Source: Abyssibacter profundi (GTDB lineage: Bacteria > Pseudomonadota > Gammaproteobacteria > Nevskiales > OUC007). Taken from it: a stretch of DNA of 64,000 bases. The DNA lies in contig NZ_QEQK01000008.1 of the NCBI RefSeq assembly GCF_003151135.1, positions 41,031 to 105,030 on the forward strand. Direction: 5' to 3'. The translations under genes and the position numbers were made by a program. Position 1 is the first letter of the stretch, and the number at the start of each line of letters is the position of its first letter. The notes beneath the pieces were generated by a model, which did not search any database, was not told the DNA's origin, and saw nothing but the letters and a program-made list of their open reading frames with translations. Of this stretch, positions 18,516-29,018 are shown piece after piece.

Positions 18516-19085
18516 CTACTCCTTCACGCGCGAGACGTACTCGGCCGTGCGGGTGTCCACCTTCAGCAGTTCGCCTTCTTCGACGAACAGGGGCACGCGG
18601 ACGACGGCGCCAGTTTCCAGCGTTGCGGGCTTGCCACCGCCACTGGAGGTATCACCCCGGACGCCAGGGTCGGTCTCGGTAACCTTAAGCTCGACGAAGT
18701 TCGGCGGTTCGACAGAGATTGGCGCGCCGTTCCACAACATGAGCTTGCAGACGTCCTGCTCCTTGAGCCACTGCTTGGACTCACCCACGGCGACTTCATC
18801 GGCGGAATACTGTTCGAAGGAATTCGGCTCCATGAAATGCCAGAATTCGCCATCGTAGTAGAGGTACTGGAGTTCCAGTTCCATGACGTCGGCCCCTTCC
18901 ACCGAGTCACCGGACTTGAAGGTCTTCTCGACCACGCGTCCGTTCTTGAGGTTGCGTACGCGCACCCGGTTGAAGGCCTGCCCTTTGCCCGGCTTGACGA
19001 ATTCGTTCTCGACAATCGTGTAGGGGTCTCCATCGAGCAAAATCTTCAGGCCGCTCTTGAATTGGTTGGTGGCGTAGGTCGTCAT
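18516..19085 (-). CDS. efp: Elongation factor P
   Basis: EF-P (189 residues) rescues ribosomes stalled on polyproline. The modified residue is K34 at the tip of the loop KPGKGQAF, the lysine type recognised by EpmA. Domain III ends with the expected [12 protein letters not shown] chose ATG 19085 ([19 protein letters not shown]); the frame extends upstream without conservation. It heads the efp-epmA unit and is divergent from epmB across 62 bp. Confidence 0.98.
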   Translation of the reverse strand: MTTYATNQFKSGLKILLDGDPYTIVENEFVKPGKGQAFNRVRVRNLKNGRVVEKTFKSGDSVEGADVMELELQYLYYDGEFWHFMEPNSFEQYSADEVAVGESKQWLKEQDVCKLMLWNGAPISVEPPNFVELKVTETDPGVRGDTSSGGGKPATLETGAVVRVPLFVEEGELLKVDTRTAEYVSRVKE

Positions 19086-19147
19086 ATGGTCTCGCTCGCG
19101 CGGCGCAGGGTCGCCCCGCGCCCGTAGAAATGAAAGGACGTTAGAAA

Positions 19148-20164
19148 GTGCGCATGATACAGCCTGTCCCAGAGGCAACCGAAACCCGCGGCAGTTATCG
19201 GGACCCGCTCGCGCTGTTGGCCGACTGCGACCTGCAGGTCTCCGACCTGCCGTATCCGGTCGATACCGCGCCGGAATTCCCCTTTCTGGTGCCGCGTTCG
19301 TTGGCAGCGCGTATCCGATCCGGCGACCCCAACGACCCGGTTTTACGCCAAGTCTTGTCCAGTCTGGAGGAGCGCGACCCCGACCCGCTGGCCTCCCGAG
19401 ACCCCGTCGGTGAGACCCAATTCACCATCGATGGTGGGCTGATCCGCAAGTATCCAGGCCGGGCTCTGCTGGTCACCACCGGCGCCTGCGCGGTTCACTG
19501 CCGGTATTGCTTTCGGCGACATACCGACTACGCAGAGGTCGGCATGGGGCATCAAATCGACCAGGCAGTCGACGCCATTCGTTCGGACCCAAGCCTGCAC
19601 GAAATCATTCTGTCGGGAGGCGATCCGCTCTCTCTGTCAGCGCAACGATTGACCAAGCTCATCGCCGCGCTGGAAGCCATCGACCACGTGCAGACGCTGC
19701 GATTGCACTCACGAACCCTGGTGGTCGACCCAGGACGTGTGGCCAACCACTTGGTGGAACGACTGGCGACGTCACGCCTGCGCGTTGTGCTGGTCACCCA
19801 CGTCAATCATCCCAATGAACTGGGACCAGAGGCTTCGGAACGCCTGCACGCCCTGGCCAGAGCCGGTGTCACCCTGCTCAACCAGGCCGTGCTGCTCCAG
19901 GCGGTCAACGACGATGTCACAACCCTGGCGGCGCTATCCGAAGCCCTCTTTGCGAACAGGGTGTTACCCTATTATTTGCATGCGCTGGACCCCGTCGCCG
20001 GCGCCTCCCATTTTCGTGTTCCGGACAGCCGGGCTCTGCCACTGATGCAAGCATTGCGAGATCGATTGCCGGGTTACCTGGTCCCCCGCTACGTCCGCGA
20101 GGTCCCGGGTGATGCGTCGAAGCGGCCGGTGACGTCGGACGTACCACCCACGGCGCAGGCATGA
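19148..20164 (+). CDS. epmB: EF-P (R)-beta-lysylation protein, radical-SAM lysine 2,3-aminomutase
   Basis: EpmB converts L-lysine to (R)-beta-lysine for EF-P modification. The radical-SAM cluster cysteines C114, C118 and C121 are in [11 protein letters not shown], and the GGDPL motif (SGGDPLSLS) binds SAM. A PLP-type lysine lies near the C-terminus. At 338 residues it is the short EpmB form, not the longer clostridial aminomutase. I favour GTG 19148 because AAGGA lies 9 nt upstream; ATG 19154 is the alternative and differs by two residues. Its stop overlaps the next start as ATGA. Confidence 0.95.
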   Translation: MRMIQPVPEATETRGSYRDPLALLADCDLQVSDLPYPVDTAPEFPFLVPRSLAARIRSGDPNDPVLRQVLSSLEERDPDPLASRDPVGETQFTIDGGLIRKYPGRALLVTTGACAVHCRYCFRRHTDYAEVGMGHQIDQAVDAIRSDPSLHEIILSGGDPLSLSAQRLTKLIAALEAIDHVQTLRLHSRTLVVDPGRVANHLVERLATSRLRVVLVTHVNHPNELGPEASERLHALARAGVTLLNQAVLLQAVNDDVTTLAALSEALFANRVLPYYLHALDPVAGASHFRVPDSRALPLMQALRDRLPGYLVPRYVREVPGDASKRPVTSDVPPTAQA

Positions 20165-22212
20165 CACGCAGCTCTCATAAGCATCAGCTCATCGTTGCGT
20201 CCCGTACCGAGAATCTGGCGAACACGATCCAGAGCGAGTTGCGTAATACCGGGATTCATACCCAGGTCCACTGGCCCAGCGCCAGTGACGAATTCGGTGC
20301 CATGCTCGAAAGCCTGGAGCCGGAACTCGTGCTCTGCGAAGAGCGCCTCAAGGACCCGGCGGTCGAGGACGTCATTCGCGCCGTTCGGGACTTTGATCCC
20401 GACCTGCCGGTACTGGTGATGGGCGACCATGTCACCTTGATGCGCACCGTCGGGGCGCTGGATCTGGGTGCGCGCGACTTCGTTTCGTCGCTGGATATGC
20501 GCCATCTGACACTGATCGCACGTCGGGAGCTGGAATGCTATGCGGACCGCCGGCGGATGCACGCTTTGTTCAAGCGCAGTCAGGAGCTGGAAGCCCGCGC
20601 CCGCGCCCTGCTCAAGGAAACCGGGGACGCCGTCCTACACGCCAACGAGGGCGTGATCACCGAGGTGAATCCAGCGTTTCTCGGGATTCTGGGCCGGACC
20701 ACCGGTGACGACGCGCTCATCGGTCAGACCCTGCTGGATATCGCGGCGCTAGACGACCAGTCCACGCTCAAGACCGTACTCAAGCGTGCTCGGAAAAAAC
20801 CCGGCGTTGAGATCGAGGCGGAAGTTCGCCTCATGGGCAAGGATGGCGTGACACCGCCCATCCAGCTGGGCGTGTCAGCCAAAACGGTCGATGGCGAACT
20901 CATCACCGAATGCATGATTCACCAGGGCGCGCTGGAACGTGCATTTACACCGGGCAGCCGCCCCGATTTGTTCAAGCGCCTGTCAGCATTAACCCCACCT
21001 ACCGATGGCAGCACCCAGGCCATGGTCCTGGTCCTGGTCGACCAGTTCGACGGCCTGGAGGAACGGATTGGCTATCTGGATTCCGATCAGGTGCTGCAAC
21101 GGCTTTATGACATGCTGGCCCCGGTCCAGGCACCTGGCGACCGTGTGTTCCGGTTTTCGATGTCGGAGCTGATTCTGCTGATTCGCCGCGATTCACCCGA
21201 GGCTACGCGCGACTTTGCCGACCGACTGCTGGACGTGGTCACCTCCGCGACGTTTACAACCGCGGAGCACGAAACCTCGATTACCGCGACCATCGTGTCA
21301 TTCCCGCTCACAGGGGATGAACGGCCGCAAAGCCTCATCCGGGATATGCGAAGAAATGCCGCCCAGGTTTCGCGCCGCGGCGGCAACGTGAGCGTGTTCA
21401 TGGGCCCAACGGCCGAGGCCACGGAACGCAAGCGCGTCGCCGACCAGCAAGCGCAGCGCATTCGCGAGGCATTGGCTGGTGACGGACTGCGGCTGGTCTT
21501 CCAACCAATTGCCAGCCTGGAAGGCGAACCTGGACGCCTGCTGGACACCCATCTGCGCATGCTAACCGGCGACGGTAGCGAACTCATGGCGATGGACTTC
21601 CTGCCGGTTGCCATCGAGTACGGCCTGATGCCGCAGATCGATGAGTGGGTGATGCAGGCCGCGGTCAGGCAGCTCGCCGAATCGGACGAATCCGGCGGCG
21701 ACGACCCCACGCTGTTCATCCGGATGTCCAATCAGACGCTGGCCAACCCCGATGCCATGCTCAAGGTCTGGCAGGACGCCGTGGAGACCCAGCGCATCCG
21801 GCCGGCGCAGCTGGTGTTTGAGATCGGAGAAGGACAGATTCACGACCACCGATCCAAGTTTGCCGCCCTGCGGCAGAAAATCATCGACGGCCAGGGCCGC
21901 CTGGCCATCGATCGATTCGGCAACCGACACGCCTCGATTGGATTGCTCAGCACGGTCGAGCCGGAGTTCATCAAGTTGGACCCGGCATTCACCCGTTCGC
22001 TGGAATCATCAGACGACAGCGCACGCCGCCAGTTCGCCGAGATTATCGAAACCGCGCAGAGCAAGGGCATCCGGACCATCGCAGAGCATGTCGAAGACGC
22101 CAATGCGATGGCTCAGCTCTGGCAGTTGGGCATCAATTACGTTCAGGGCAATCACGTACAGTCGTCAATGACGGCTGACGAGCCGCTCGCCGACAGTATC
22201 GCCCTGGTCTAG
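20161..22212 (+). CDS. FimX-like REC-PAS-degenerate GGDEF-degenerate EAL protein
   Basis: A 683-residue multidomain protein: receiver-like domain (about 1-130), PAS (about 145-260), GGDEF-like (about 285-420) and EAL-like (about 440-680). Neither output looks catalytic. The GGDEF motif is replaced by S-M-S-E-L at 333-337. The EAL motif reads T-H-L at 463-465, the usual DDFG is D584-R-F-G, and the TE pair is GE. The order, size and degeneracy resemble Pseudomonas/Xanthomonas FimX, a polar c-di-GMP effector for type IV pili. The receiver also lacks a clear phospho-Asp. The start overlaps the epmB stop as ATGA. The architecture is seen; the FimX role is inferred. Confidence 0.75.
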   Translation: MTRSSHKHQLIVASRTENLANTIQSELRNTGIHTQVHWPSASDEFGAMLESLEPELVLCEERLKDPAVEDVIRAVRDFDPDLPVLVMGDHVTLMRTVGALDLGARDFVSSLDMRHLTLIARRELECYADRRRMHALFKRSQELEARARALLKETGDAVLHANEGVITEVNPAFLGILGRTTGDDALIGQTLLDIAALDDQSTLKTVLKRARKKPGVEIEAEVRLMGKDGVTPPIQLGVSAKTVDGELITECMIHQGALERAFTPGSRPDLFKRLSALTPPTDGSTQAMVLVLVDQFDGLEERIGYLDSDQVLQRLYDMLAPVQAPGDRVFRFSMSELILLIRRDSPEATRDFADRLLDVVTSATFTTAEHETSITATIVSFPLTGDERPQSLIRDMRRNAAQVSRRGGNVSVFMGPTAEATERKRVADQQAQRIREALAGDGLRLVFQPIASLEGEPGRLLDTHLRMLTGDGSELMAMDFLPVAIEYGLMPQIDEWVMQAAVRQLAESDESGGDDPTLFIRMSNQTLANPDAMLKVWQDAVETQRIRPAQLVFEIGEGQIHDHRSKFAALRQKIIDGQGRLAIDRFGNRHASIGLLSTVEPEFIKLDPAFTRSLESSDDSARRQFAEIIETAQSKGIRTIAEHVEDANAMAQLWQLGINYVQGNHVQSSMTADEPLADSIALV

Positions 22213-22488
22213 GCACGTTGGACACCCACCCGTGGCCGTGCAAACGCGGCCCGGGTGCGAGCAGACAGGCCGCGCCATTCGAGATGCGCGCCAGGTGACT
22301 CGGCATGCCCCCTGTCAGACGCAATCCTCAGGCAAGGCGCCGGTTTCACGTCCAGCCTGCATCCGCTCTCGCCGTCTGGAATTCACAAAGTGCCGCCCAC
22401 CGGGGCAGCGCGACGTCGTCAGCGCTATACAAGCCGACCCGCCCCGGTTCACCGATGGCGGGTCGCTGTGGACAGCCGGGCTTGCCGG
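22213..22488. other. Intergenic region between convergent genes
   Basis: This 276-bp gap separates the FimX-like gene and htpX, which converge on it. I see no credible gene. Two hairpins lie near its right side: ACCCGCC/GGCGGGT (22437-22463, 13-nt loop) and AGCCGG/CCGGCT (22474-22490, 5-nt loop), the latter overlapping the htpX stop. Neither has a T-run. They may mark the 3' ends of the two transcripts. Confidence 0.5.
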
Positions 22489-23382
22489 CTAGCGGTCTGC
22501 GGCTTCCAAGGCTCGGATGCGCTCGCCCAGCGGCGGGTGGGTCATGAAGAGATGGCGCAAGCCCTGACCCACGCCCCCGGCGATACCGAATGCGCTGAAC
22601 TGCTCAGGCAGCGGCTCGGGTTGTCCGCCCTGCAGGCGGCGCAGCGCGGCGATCATCTTCCGCCGGCCAGCCAGATGAGCCCCTGCGGCATCCGCCCGGA
22701 ATTCACGCTGGCGGGAGAACCAGCAGACGACGATCGAGGCCAACACGCCGAACAGGATCTCGAAGACGATCCATGAGATGAAATACCCCGGACCGCGGCC
22801 ATCCTGGTTACGGAAGATGACACGGTCTACGAAGAACGCCGCCAGCCGGGCAAGAAAGATCACAAAGGTGTTCACCACGCCCTGAATCAGCGTGAGCGTC
22901 ACCATGTCACCATTGGCGATGTGGCCGATCTCGTGACCGAGTACCGCCTCGACCTCATCGGCCGACATCGTTTGCAACAAGCCCGTGGATACGGCCACCA
23001 GCGCATTATTCTTGGAGGCACCGGTTGCGAATGCATTGGGGGCCGGCGAATGAAAAATCGCCACCTCTGGCATGCCGATGCCGGCCTGGCGAGCCAGACG
23101 TTGCACGGTCTGCAGCAACCAGGCTTCCTGGGAGTTGGATGGTCGTTCGATCACCTGCGCGCCCATGGACCGCTTGGCCATCCACTTACTCATGGCCAGC
23201 GAGATAAAGGCTCCGCCAAACCCGAAGACCGCGGCCAGCAGCAAGGTGCCGGCATAGTTGAACTGCCCGCCGGTGCTCTGAGCCAGGTCGATGCCGAACA
23301 CCGCGCTCAGCACGAAGAGCACGGCCGTGAGCACGACCATGATGGCGATGTTGGTGGCGACGAACAGCAGAATGCGTTTCAT
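22489..23382 (-). CDS. htpX: Membrane zinc metalloprotease HtpX
   Basis: HtpX is an inner-membrane protease for misfolded membrane proteins and works alongside FtsH. The 297-residue protein has two N-terminal membrane segments (6-28 and 46-66), the zinc motif HEIGH (H150, E151, H154), two further membrane segments (about 160-220) and the third zinc ligand region [10 protein letters not shown]. The start ATG 23382 gives the typical [11 protein letters not shown]. In many proteobacteria it is heat or envelope-stress induced, but I see no clear sigma-32 or CpxR site upstream. Confidence 0.97.
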   Translation of the reverse strand: MKRILLFVATNIAIMVVLTAVLFVLSAVFGIDLAQSTGGQFNYAGTLLLAAVFGFGGAFISLAMSKWMAKRSMGAQVIERPSNSQEAWLLQTVQRLARQAGIGMPEVAIFHSPAPNAFATGASKNNALVAVSTGLLQTMSADEVEAVLGHEIGHIANGDMVTLTLIQGVVNTFVIFLARLAAFFVDRVIFRNQDGRGPGYFISWIVFEILFGVLASIVVCWFSRQREFRADAAGAHLAGRRKMIAALRRLQGGQPEPLPEQFSAFGIAGGVGQGLRHLFMTHPPLGERIRALEAADR

Positions 23383-23454
23383 GCGGTTAAAGCCTCTACT
23401 CAAATCCGAGGGGAAGACAGTCTGCAGTGCAATATGTGCCCGACCGGGCGCGAA

Positions 23455-25683
23455 TCAAGCGTCGACCGCCAACACGTTTTGCACACGTTGGAACCCACGA
23501 GGCAGCAAGGCACCACGCTGCGCCCGCTTGCCCAGGTAGGTGGCCTCCACATCGACCACCCTCAGGCCGATATGCCGCGCGCCACTCTCGATCCGCAATT
23601 GCTGGCCGGGTGCCAGCGCCGCCCAGCCCACCAGCGTCTCGCCCTTCTTGAGACTCATGAGCTTGTTGCCCTTACCGCGGGTGAGTTCAGGCAGTTCCTC
23701 CAGCGGGAACGCCAGCATGCGACCGGTTGACGCCACCACGCAAAGCCATTGCGCCTGCGCGACCAGCGGCAGCGGTGCCAGCACTTGGCTGCCCTTCGGC
23801 ACGGTGAGCACGGCCTTGCCGCTCTTGTTCCGGCTTTCGAGGTCGGCCATTTTGGTCACGAAGCCATACCCGGCATTGGAGCCCAGCAGCACCCGCTGTG
23901 TCGCGTCTCCCAGGATCAAGCCGACGAACCGTGCACCGGCCGGCGGGTTGAGCTTGCCGGACAGCGGCTCGCCCTGCCCCCGGGCCGACGGCAGCTTATG
24001 AGCTGCGAGCTGGTAGGACCGCCCGGTGGAGTCGAGCACGATGAGCGGCTGATTGCTACGCCCCGGCACATCGCAGAGATAGCCGTCACCCGCCTTGAAG
24101 TTCAACGCATCGGCCTCGACCGCATGCCCCTTGGCCGCGCGAATCCACCCGAGTTCGGACAACACGACGGTAATCGGCTCGGCGGGCAGCAGGTCTGACT
24201 CCGACAGGGCGCGGGCCGGCGGTCGCGCTTCGATCGCGCAACGGCGGGCGTCGCCATATTTCTCCGCGTCGGCGGCCAGCTCCTTGCGGATCAACGCCGT
24301 CATCTTGGATTCCGATCCCAACACGCCAGAGAGCCACTTGCGTTCGGCCTCCAGCTCGTCCTGCTCACCTCGAATCTTCATCTCTTCCAGACGCATGAGA
24401 TGGCGCAGACGTAGATTGAGAATCGCCTCGGCCTGGATTTCTGAAATGCCAAAGCGATCCATCATCACCGGCTTGGGAGATTCCTCGGTGCGAATAATGC
24501 GGATGACCTCATCGATGTTGAGGTAGGCAACCAACAAGCCCTCAAGGATATGTAGCCGGTCTTCGACCTTGCCCAGGCGATGCTCCAGCCGTCGACGCAC
24601 GGTCTGGCGACGGAAGACCAACCATTCGCTGAGAATCTCCACCAGGCCGCGAACCCGCGGACGCCCGTCCAGCCCGATCATGTTGAGATTGACCCGGATG
24701 GTCTTCTCCAGATCGGTCGTGGCACAGAGGTGGGCGATGAGCGCATCCACATCCACCCGGTTAGAGCGTGGAGAAATGACCAATCGGCATGGGGATTCAT
24801 GATCCGATTCGTCACGCAGGTCATCGACCATCGGCAGTTTCTTCGCCCGCATCTGTGCGGCAATCTGCTCGAGAATCTTCGCCCCGGAGACCTGGTGCGG
24901 CAGCGCGGTCACGATGAGATCCTGGCCGTCGCGTTCGAAGACGGCGCGTACACGAACCTGTCCGTTGCCGGTTTCGTAAATCGCGCGCAATTCATCACTC
25001 GAAGAGACGATGTCGCAGCCGGTCGGAAAATCCGGGGCCGGCATCAGTGCCAACAGGTCGTCGAGCTGCGCCTTGGGCTTGTCCAGTAAATGCCGGGCGG
25101 CGGCCACGACCTCTCGCAGGTTGTGGGGCGGCACATCCGTTGCCATGCCGACCGCAATCCCGGACCCGCCGTTGAGCAGCACATTGGGCAGGCGGGCCGG
25201 CAACACCCGTGGCTCGGTCAGGGTTCCATCGAAGTTGGGAACCCATTCCACCGTGCCCTGGTCGATCTCGGCCAGCAGCGTGGCCGCATAGGGAGCCAAC
25301 CTCGATTCGGTGTACCGCATGGCCGCAAACGACTTGGGGTCATCCGGCGAGCCCCAGTTACCTTGCCCGTCGACGATGGGATACCGGTAGGTAAAGGGCT
25401 GGGCCATGATCACCATGGCCTCGTAGCACGCGCTGTCGCCATGCGGATGAAACTTGCCGATCACATCACCCACGGTGCGCGCCGACTTCTTGTGCTTAGA
25501 GGCTGCACTCAGCCCCAGCTCGCTCATGGCGTAGGTGATACGACGCTGCACCGGCTTCAGCCCGTCGCCGATATGCGGCAGGGCGCGGTCCAGTACCACG
25601 TACATGGAATAGTCCAGATACGCCTTCTCGGCGAAGGTCTTCAGGGGCAGGTATTCGCCCTCTAGCGCGGATTCGTCAGTCAT
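23455..25683 (-). CDS. parC: DNA topoisomerase IV subunit A
   Basis: ParC (742 residues) is the DNA-cleaving subunit of topoisomerase IV, which decatenates daughter chromosomes. The catalytic tyrosine is Y124 in AMRYTESRL. The quinolone-resistance region [15 protein letters not shown] keeps S84 and E88 (equivalent to E. coli S80 and E84), so it looks quinolone-sensitive. The shorter C-terminal domain and the partner parE 50 nt upstream separate it from GyrA. Confidence 0.97.
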   Translation of the reverse strand: MTDESALEGEYLPLKTFAEKAYLDYSMYVVLDRALPHIGDGLKPVQRRITYAMSELGLSAASKHKKSARTVGDVIGKFHPHGDSACYEAMVIMAQPFTYRYPIVDGQGNWGSPDDPKSFAAMRYTESRLAPYAATLLAEIDQGTVEWVPNFDGTLTEPRVLPARLPNVLLNGGSGIAVGMATDVPPHNLREVVAAARHLLDKPKAQLDDLLALMPAPDFPTGCDIVSSSDELRAIYETGNGQVRVRAVFERDGQDLIVTALPHQVSGAKILEQIAAQMRAKKLPMVDDLRDESDHESPCRLVISPRSNRVDVDALIAHLCATTDLEKTIRVNLNMIGLDGRPRVRGLVEILSEWLVFRRQTVRRRLEHRLGKVEDRLHILEGLLVAYLNIDEVIRIIRTEESPKPVMMDRFGISEIQAEAILNLRLRHLMRLEEMKIRGEQDELEAERKWLSGVLGSESKMTALIRKELAADAEKYGDARRCAIEARPPARALSESDLLPAEPITVVLSELGWIRAAKGHAVEADALNFKAGDGYLCDVPGRSNQPLIVLDSTGRSYQLAAHKLPSARGQGEPLSGKLNPPAGARFVGLILGDATQRVLLGSNAGYGFVTKMADLESRNKSGKAVLTVPKGSQVLAPLPLVAQAQWLCVVASTGRMLAFPLEELPELTRGKGNKLMSLKKGETLVGWAALAPGQQLRIESGARHIGLRVVDVEATYLGKRAQRGALLPRGFQRVQNVLAVDA

Positions 25684-25733
25684 GTTCGACTCGTTTGGAT
25701 TCGATGGTCAGCAACAACGCTGCGCCAGGGCGC

Positions 25734-27632
25734 TCAGCCCACAGGCTCGGCGCGATCTCCTTCAGCTTCCAGCCAGCCGCGTCGATCGGACGCCCGCTTC
25801 TTGGCCAGCAACATGTCAAACAACGCGTCCGCATCGGCGGCCTCGACGCGCAGCTGGACCAGCCGCCGGGTATCAGGCGCCATGGTGGTTTCCCTCAACT
25901 GGGGCGGATTCATCTCACCCAGACCCTTGAATCGGGTGACCGAAACCTTGCCCTTGATGTTCTCGGCCGCGATTCGGTCAAGCACGCCGTCCCGCTCGGC
26001 CTCATCGAGGGCATATTCGACCTGTTTGCCGATATCGATGCGGAATAACGGTGGCATGGCGACATAAACATGCCCCTGCTCGACCAACGGCCTGAAATGC
26101 TTCAGAAATAGCGCGCACAACAACGTCGCGATGTGCAGGCCATCAGAGTCGGCATCTGCGAGGATGCAGATCTTGCCGTAGCGCAGGCCGGACAAATCGC
26201 TTTGCCCTGGCGAGATGCCGATGGCGACCGAGATATCGTGGATTTCCTGAGACCCGAGCACCTCGGCCGAATCGACCTCCCAGGTATTCATGATCTTGCC
26301 CCGCAGCGGCATGATGGCCTGCGTGGTGCGGTCCCGAGCCTGCTTCGCCGACCCACCGGCCGAGTCGCCTTCCACCAAGAATAATTCGGTTTGGGCCGGG
26401 TCATCGACGACGCAGTCAGCGAGCTTGCCGGGCAACGCCGGTCCAGTGACGACCTTTTTGCGAACCACCTTCTTGGCGGCCCGCGTCCGGCGCTGTGCGG
26501 CCGAGATAATCCACTGAGCCAGCGCCTCCCCGTCTTGATGATGCTGGTTCAGCCACAGACTGAACGCATCCTTGACGACGCCCGACACGAACGCCGCACA
26601 CTCACGGGAGCTCAGCCGCTCCTTGGTCTGGCCAGCGAACTGCGGATCCTGCATTTTCACCGACACCACGTACCCGCAGCCATTCCAGACATCATCGGGC
26701 GTGATACGAAGGCCTCGAGGCAGCAGATTGCGAAACTCACAGAACTCGCGCATGGCCTCGGTCAGCCCGGTTCGCAGCCCATTAACGTGCGTGCCACCCT
26801 GCGGCGTGGGCACCAAGTTCACGTAGCTTTCCGTGACCACCGTGGCATCGGTGTCTTCATCGATCACCCAGGCCACCGCCCAGTCCACACCCTCGCGTTC
26901 AGACGCAAAATGCCCGACAAATGCCGACTGGGGCACACGCTCGGCGGAACCGATAGCCTCATCCAGGTATTCCGCCAGGCCATCGGCGTAGCACCAGACT
27001 TCCGGCCCGTCCGCACCGGGGTAGTCGAAGACCACCCGCAAGCCGGGACATAGCACCGCCTTGGCGCGCAGCACATGGCGCAGCCGGGCGATGGAAAACT
27101 TCGGCGTGTCGAAAAAACTGGCATCGGGCCAGAACCGTAGCCGCGTGCCGGTGTTCCGTTTGCCGACCGAATCAACGGCTTGGAGTGGTTCGGTCAGATG
27201 GCCGCCGGCATAGGTCGACACCCAGCGCTGACTATCACGCTTGATCTCCACCTCCAGCCGTGTCGACAAGGCATTGACCACGGACACGCCAACGCCGTGC
27301 AACCCCCCGGAAAACTGGTAGTTCTTATTGGAAAATTTTCCGCCGGCATGCAAGCGCGTGAGGATGAGTTCCACGCCTGGCACCCCATGTTCCGGGTGCA
27401 CATCCACCGGCATGCCGCGCCCGTCATCCTCGACTTGCAATGAGCCATCGTCGAATACGGTGATCCGAATCTCGGTGGCATGGCCCGCCAGCGCCTCGTC
27501 GACGCTGTTGTCGATCACTTCCTGCGCCAGATGATTGGGCCGGGCGGTGTCGGTAAACATGCCGGGGCGCTTGCGAACAGGCTCGAGCCCGCTGAGCACC
27601 TCAATGGAGGCCGCGTCGTAACTGCTTGTCAT
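25734..27632 (-). CDS. parE: DNA topoisomerase IV subunit B
   Basis: ParE (632 residues) is the ATPase subunit of topoisomerase IV. The GHKL ATPase has EVIDNSVDEALAG, DDGRGMP and GGLHGVGVSVVNALS. The TOPRIM domain has VEGDSAGGSAKQARD and DADSDGLHI. The lack of the GyrB insert and pairing with parC support ParE. The start ATG 27632 gives MTSSYDAASIEVLSGLEPVRKRPGM. It is divergent from xseB across 178 bp. Confidence 0.97.
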   Translation of the reverse strand: MTSSYDAASIEVLSGLEPVRKRPGMFTDTARPNHLAQEVIDNSVDEALAGHATEIRITVFDDGSLQVEDDGRGMPVDVHPEHGVPGVELILTRLHAGGKFSNKNYQFSGGLHGVGVSVVNALSTRLEVEIKRDSQRWVSTYAGGHLTEPLQAVDSVGKRNTGTRLRFWPDASFFDTPKFSIARLRHVLRAKAVLCPGLRVVFDYPGADGPEVWCYADGLAEYLDEAIGSAERVPQSAFVGHFASEREGVDWAVAWVIDEDTDATVVTESYVNLVPTPQGGTHVNGLRTGLTEAMREFCEFRNLLPRGLRITPDDVWNGCGYVVSVKMQDPQFAGQTKERLSSRECAAFVSGVVKDAFSLWLNQHHQDGEALAQWIISAAQRRTRAAKKVVRKKVVTGPALPGKLADCVVDDPAQTELFLVEGDSAGGSAKQARDRTTQAIMPLRGKIMNTWEVDSAEVLGSQEIHDISVAIGISPGQSDLSGLRYGKICILADADSDGLHIATLLCALFLKHFRPLVEQGHVYVAMPPLFRIDIGKQVEYALDEAERDGVLDRIAAENIKGKVSVTRFKGLGEMNPPQLRETTMAPDTRRLVQLRVEAADADALFDMLLAKKRASDRRGWLEAEGDRAEPVG

Positions 27633-27810
27633 GTTAGTAGTGCTGAACAGGCGGCAAGGCGCCGCGTGTGGGCAACGTAAAGGAGCCCCAGGCCGCAATC
27701 AAGCATCGCGCGCTCCGGATTGACCCCGGCCTCGTGGTGTCAGGGCAAAGGGCCGGCCATGATTGAATCCAGTACACTTGCGCGCCCGATCCGCCCCCCC
27801 CGCGACACCC

Positions 27811-28062
27811 ATGAGCCAGCCCGACGCGCCCGCAACCGTCTCCCTCTCAGATTTCGAAACGGCAGTCTCTGAATTGGAGTCCATTGTCGAAGCCATGGAA
27901 TCCGGCGATTTGAGCCTGGAGCAGGCCCTGCAGCGCTTTGAGCGCGGTGTGACACTGGTCAAATCCTGCCAGGATGCCGTTCGCCACGCCGAGCTGCGGA
28001 TCCGTCAGCTGACCGAAGACGGGGAAGAGACGCCGCTGCCGGACGACGAGCCGACCCCGTGA
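27811..28062 (+). CDS. xseB: Exodeoxyribonuclease VII small subunit
   Basis: An 83-residue small subunit of the single-strand exonuclease VII. The family core is FETAVSELESIVEAMESGDLS followed by LEQALQRFERGVTLVKSC. I chose ATG 27811 since the conserved part begins soon after; an open frame continues 16 codons upstream. The xseB-ispA-dxs order is standard in Proteobacteria. Its stop overlaps the ispA start as GTGA. The large subunit XseA is not in the window. Confidence 0.95.
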   Translation: MSQPDAPATVSLSDFETAVSELESIVEAMESGDLSLEQALQRFERGVTLVKSCQDAVRHAELRIRQLTEDGEETPLPDDEPTP

Positions 28063-28955
28063 CCCCCGACACGCTCCGGCAGCGACTGGAACAGCGGGCA
28101 CAACGCCTGGAGGCGATTGCGCAGCGCTGGCTACCGCCCCCCGACGCCCTGCCCGAACGGCTGCACGCCGCCATGCGCTACGCCGTGCTGGGAGGCGGTA
28201 AGCGCCTACGCCCGCAGCTGGTCTACGCCAGCGGTGAAGCCCTGGGCCTGGCGCCGGCCCGGCTGGATGCCGTGGCATTGGCTGTCGAGCTCATCCATGC
28301 CTACTCGCTCATCCATGATGATCTGCCGGCGATGGACGACGACGACCTGAGGCGAGGCCGCCCCACCACCCACAAAGCGTTTGACGAGGCGACCGCCATC
28401 CTGGCTGGCGACGCGTTACAGCCCTTGGCATTCGAGATTCTGGCCACGGATGCCAGCATCGCTGGGGGAGCGCAGCAGCGGCTGGCCATGATCAGCCGGC
28501 TGGCCCGAGCGGCCGGCTCCTGCGGCATGGTCGGCGGACAGGCGGTGGACCTGCAGCAGGTCGGGCAGCAGCCGGATCTGAACACCATCGACACCATGCA
28601 CGGGTTGAAAACCGGACGCCTCATCCATGCCGCCACCCTGTTACCCGCCGATTTGGCCGACGCGGCTGACACCGCGGTCCAGGCACTGGAGGCGTATTCC
28701 TCACGCATCGGCCTGGCGTTCCAGATCCACGACGACGTCCTCGACGAAACCACCGAAACGGCCGTGCTCGGTAAGCCCCAAGGCGCCGATCGCGCGGCCG
28801 GCAAGCCCACCTACCCGGCGCTGCTAGGGCTTGATGCCTCGCGTCAGCGTGCGCAAACACTCACCGACGAGGCGCTAGACCATTTGCGCGGCTTCGGTCC
28901 CGAAGCCGATGGGCTGCGCGCGTTGGCACAACACATGATTCAACGGAAGCACTAA
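28059..28955 (+). CDS. ispA: (2E,6E)-farnesyl diphosphate synthase
   Basis: IspA (298 residues) condenses DMAPP with two IPP to farnesyl diphosphate for quinones and undecaprenyl phosphate. The first Asp-rich motif is HDDLPAMDDDD and the second is FQIHDDVLD; GGKRLRPQL and GGQAVDLQ are also present. The start is GTG 28059, sharing GTGA with the xseB stop. The DxxMDD first motif is the short bacterial FPPS type. Confidence 0.97.
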   Translation: MTPDTLRQRLEQRAQRLEAIAQRWLPPPDALPERLHAAMRYAVLGGGKRLRPQLVYASGEALGLAPARLDAVALAVELIHAYSLIHDDLPAMDDDDLRRGRPTTHKAFDEATAILAGDALQPLAFEILATDASIAGGAQQRLAMISRLARAAGSCGMVGGQAVDLQQVGQQPDLNTIDTMHGLKTGRLIHAATLLPADLADAADTAVQALEAYSSRIGLAFQIHDDVLDETTETAVLGKPQGADRAAGKPTYPALLGLDASRQRAQTLTDEALDHLRGFGPEADGLRALAQHMIQRKH

Positions 28956-29018
28956 GTTTGAAGCCAATGCCATACCGCCCCATAATGGTGCGATCCCACC
29001 GCCTGGTAATTCCGTGTC

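Noticed and set aside
20161..22212. Active diguanylate cyclase/phosphodiesterase
   Set aside because: Both signature motifs are changed (SMSEL and THL, with DRFG for DDFG), so catalysis is not supported.
22213..22488. Small gene or tRNA in the largest gap
   Set aside because: Open frames there lack ribosome-binding sites and coding character, and I saw no cloverleaf pattern.
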